From: Bacteroidales bacterium
GTDB lineage: Bacteria > Bacteroidota > Bacteroidia > Bacteroidales > Tenuifilaceae
Assembly: GCA_003531155.1 (NCBI GenBank)
Contig: DQHR01000044.1
Coordinates: 1 to 31,923, forward strand
DNA length: 31,923 bases
Reading direction: 5' to 3'
Shown: in pieces, positions 31,444-31,923 of the stretch
How the letters are laid out: every line of letters begins with the position of its first letter
Numbering within the stretch: position 1 is the first letter of the stretch
The notes under the pieces: model-generated
Seen by the model: only the letters and a program-made list of their open reading frames with translations
Told to the model about the DNA's origin: nothing
The model's database searches: none
Translations under genes and position numbers: made by a program

Positions 31444-31923
31444 ATGTCAATTAAGGTTTCAGGAGTAGTTAAGGAGTATGGAGAGCAAAGAGCACTCGAT
31501 GATGTTTCATTCGATGTGCTGTCTGGCAGCGTTGTTGGCTTTCTTGGTCCAAATGGAGCAGGAAAATCAACCATGATGAAAATTATTACTGGATTCATAC
31601 CTCAATCTGCGGGTGTTGTTGAGGTTAATGGTATTTCTATCGATAATCAGGAGGCTGATATTAGAAAAGATATTGGTTATTTACCGGAGAATAACCCTCT
31701 TTACACAGATCTATATGTTAAGGAGTATTTAACCTTTGTTGGAAATATCTACCATCTTGGAAAATCAACAAAAAAGAGAGTTCGTGAACTGATAGAGTTA
31801 ACGGGAATTGGTAATGAGCAGAATAAAAAAATTGGATCACTCTCGAAAGGTTACAGACAAAGAGTTGGATTAGCTCAGGCTCTCATCCATAATCCTAGTG
31901 TACTTATTCTTGATGAGCCAACA
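31444..31923 (+). CDS. gldA: GldA-like ABC transporter ATP-binding protein, 3' end cut by the window
   Basis: 160 codons are visible in one open frame to the window edge. The protein is an ABC ATPase: Walker A GPNGAGKST, Q-loop region ending YLPENNPLY, signature loop as SLSKGYRQRVGLAQAL and Walker B VLILDEPT. The N-terminal SIKVSGVVKEYGEQRALDDVSF, and PENNPLYTDLYVKEYL after the Q-loop position, are characteristic of GldA, the ATPase of the Gld gliding-motility-associated ABC transporter of Bacteroidota (with GldF and GldG). Homologues also occur in species that do not glide, so the name indicates family, not proven motility. It fits with the type IX module at 23217-26744. Confidence 0.85.
   Translation, partial: MSIKVSGVVKEYGEQRALDDVSFDVLSGSVVGFLGPNGAGKSTMMKIITGFIPQSAGVVEVNGISIDNQEADIRKDIGYLPENNPLYTDLYVKEYLTFVGNIYHLGKSTKKRVRELIELTGIGNEQNKKIGSLSKGYRQRVGLAQALIHNPSVLILDEPT

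Noticed and set aside
1..31923. CRISPR array, tRNA, rRNA, prophage or origin
   Set aside because: No regularly spaced repeats, no tRNA-like cloverleaf or T-loop motif, no phage or replication genes seen in either strand.

Overview
The window is a stretch of AT-rich chromosome from a member of the Bacteroidota, probably the Bacteroidales/Marinilabiliales side. Several independent signs agree: a protein ending in a gliding-motility-associated (type B) C-terminal domain next to a PorP/SprF-family protein, a GldA-type ABC ATPase, a long IspG with the large central insertion, a DUF4834-type small protein, and promoter-like sites that fit the Bacteroidota TTTG / TAnnTTTG pattern rather than the enterobacterial one. 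No mobile element, phage, CRISPR array, rRNA or tRNA gene was recognised. Most of the window is core chromosome, with two more variable patches.

Layout. 1-4200 (minus strand) is a tight co-directional run: a 924-residue membrane-anchored protein of unknown function, a DUF4834-like small membrane protein, a ROK-family sugar kinase and the start of an Xaa-Pro aminopeptidase cut by the window edge. 4472-5998 is a Bacteroidota-type sugar transferase that starts polyprenyl-linked glycan synthesis, closed by a strong bidirectional terminator. 6065-9523 (minus) is ribonuclease R followed 18 bp later by a lipoprotein thioredoxin. 9659-16985 is an envelope/glycan patch: three large multi-pass membrane proteins, at least one a GT-C (GT39-like) glycosyltransferase, with a B12-binding radical SAM enzyme in opposite orientation between them. 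Two of the membrane proteins carry what looks like the same C-terminal beta-sandwich domain.

17035-22513 holds a tandem universal stress protein, ispG (isoprenoid synthesis), a sigma-54-type response regulator without a kinase nearby, and a secreted protein with RHS/YD-like repeats. A dyad-symmetric repeat sits just behind both ispG and the regulator gene, and a periodic CTTTGCG repeat lies in front of ispG. 22514-26744 is the most distinctive region: a 703-bp leader without a gene, a small alanine-rich secreted protein, a structured 3' region with terminator, then a type B CTD surface protein (TTG start) and its PorP/SprF partner. This looks like a type IX secretion surface-structure module.

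26906-31923 returns to housekeeping: lgt (lipoprotein maturation), an SDR-family dehydratase with a YhbP-like flavin/PLP-oxidase-fold protein, a VanZ-like protein, metK and the start of gldA. The metK leader has a compact potentially pseudoknotted RNA with GCAACC and TGCTAAA segments reminiscent of SAM-binding RNAs, but not the canonical layout. It and the type IX module are the best candidates for something undescribed.
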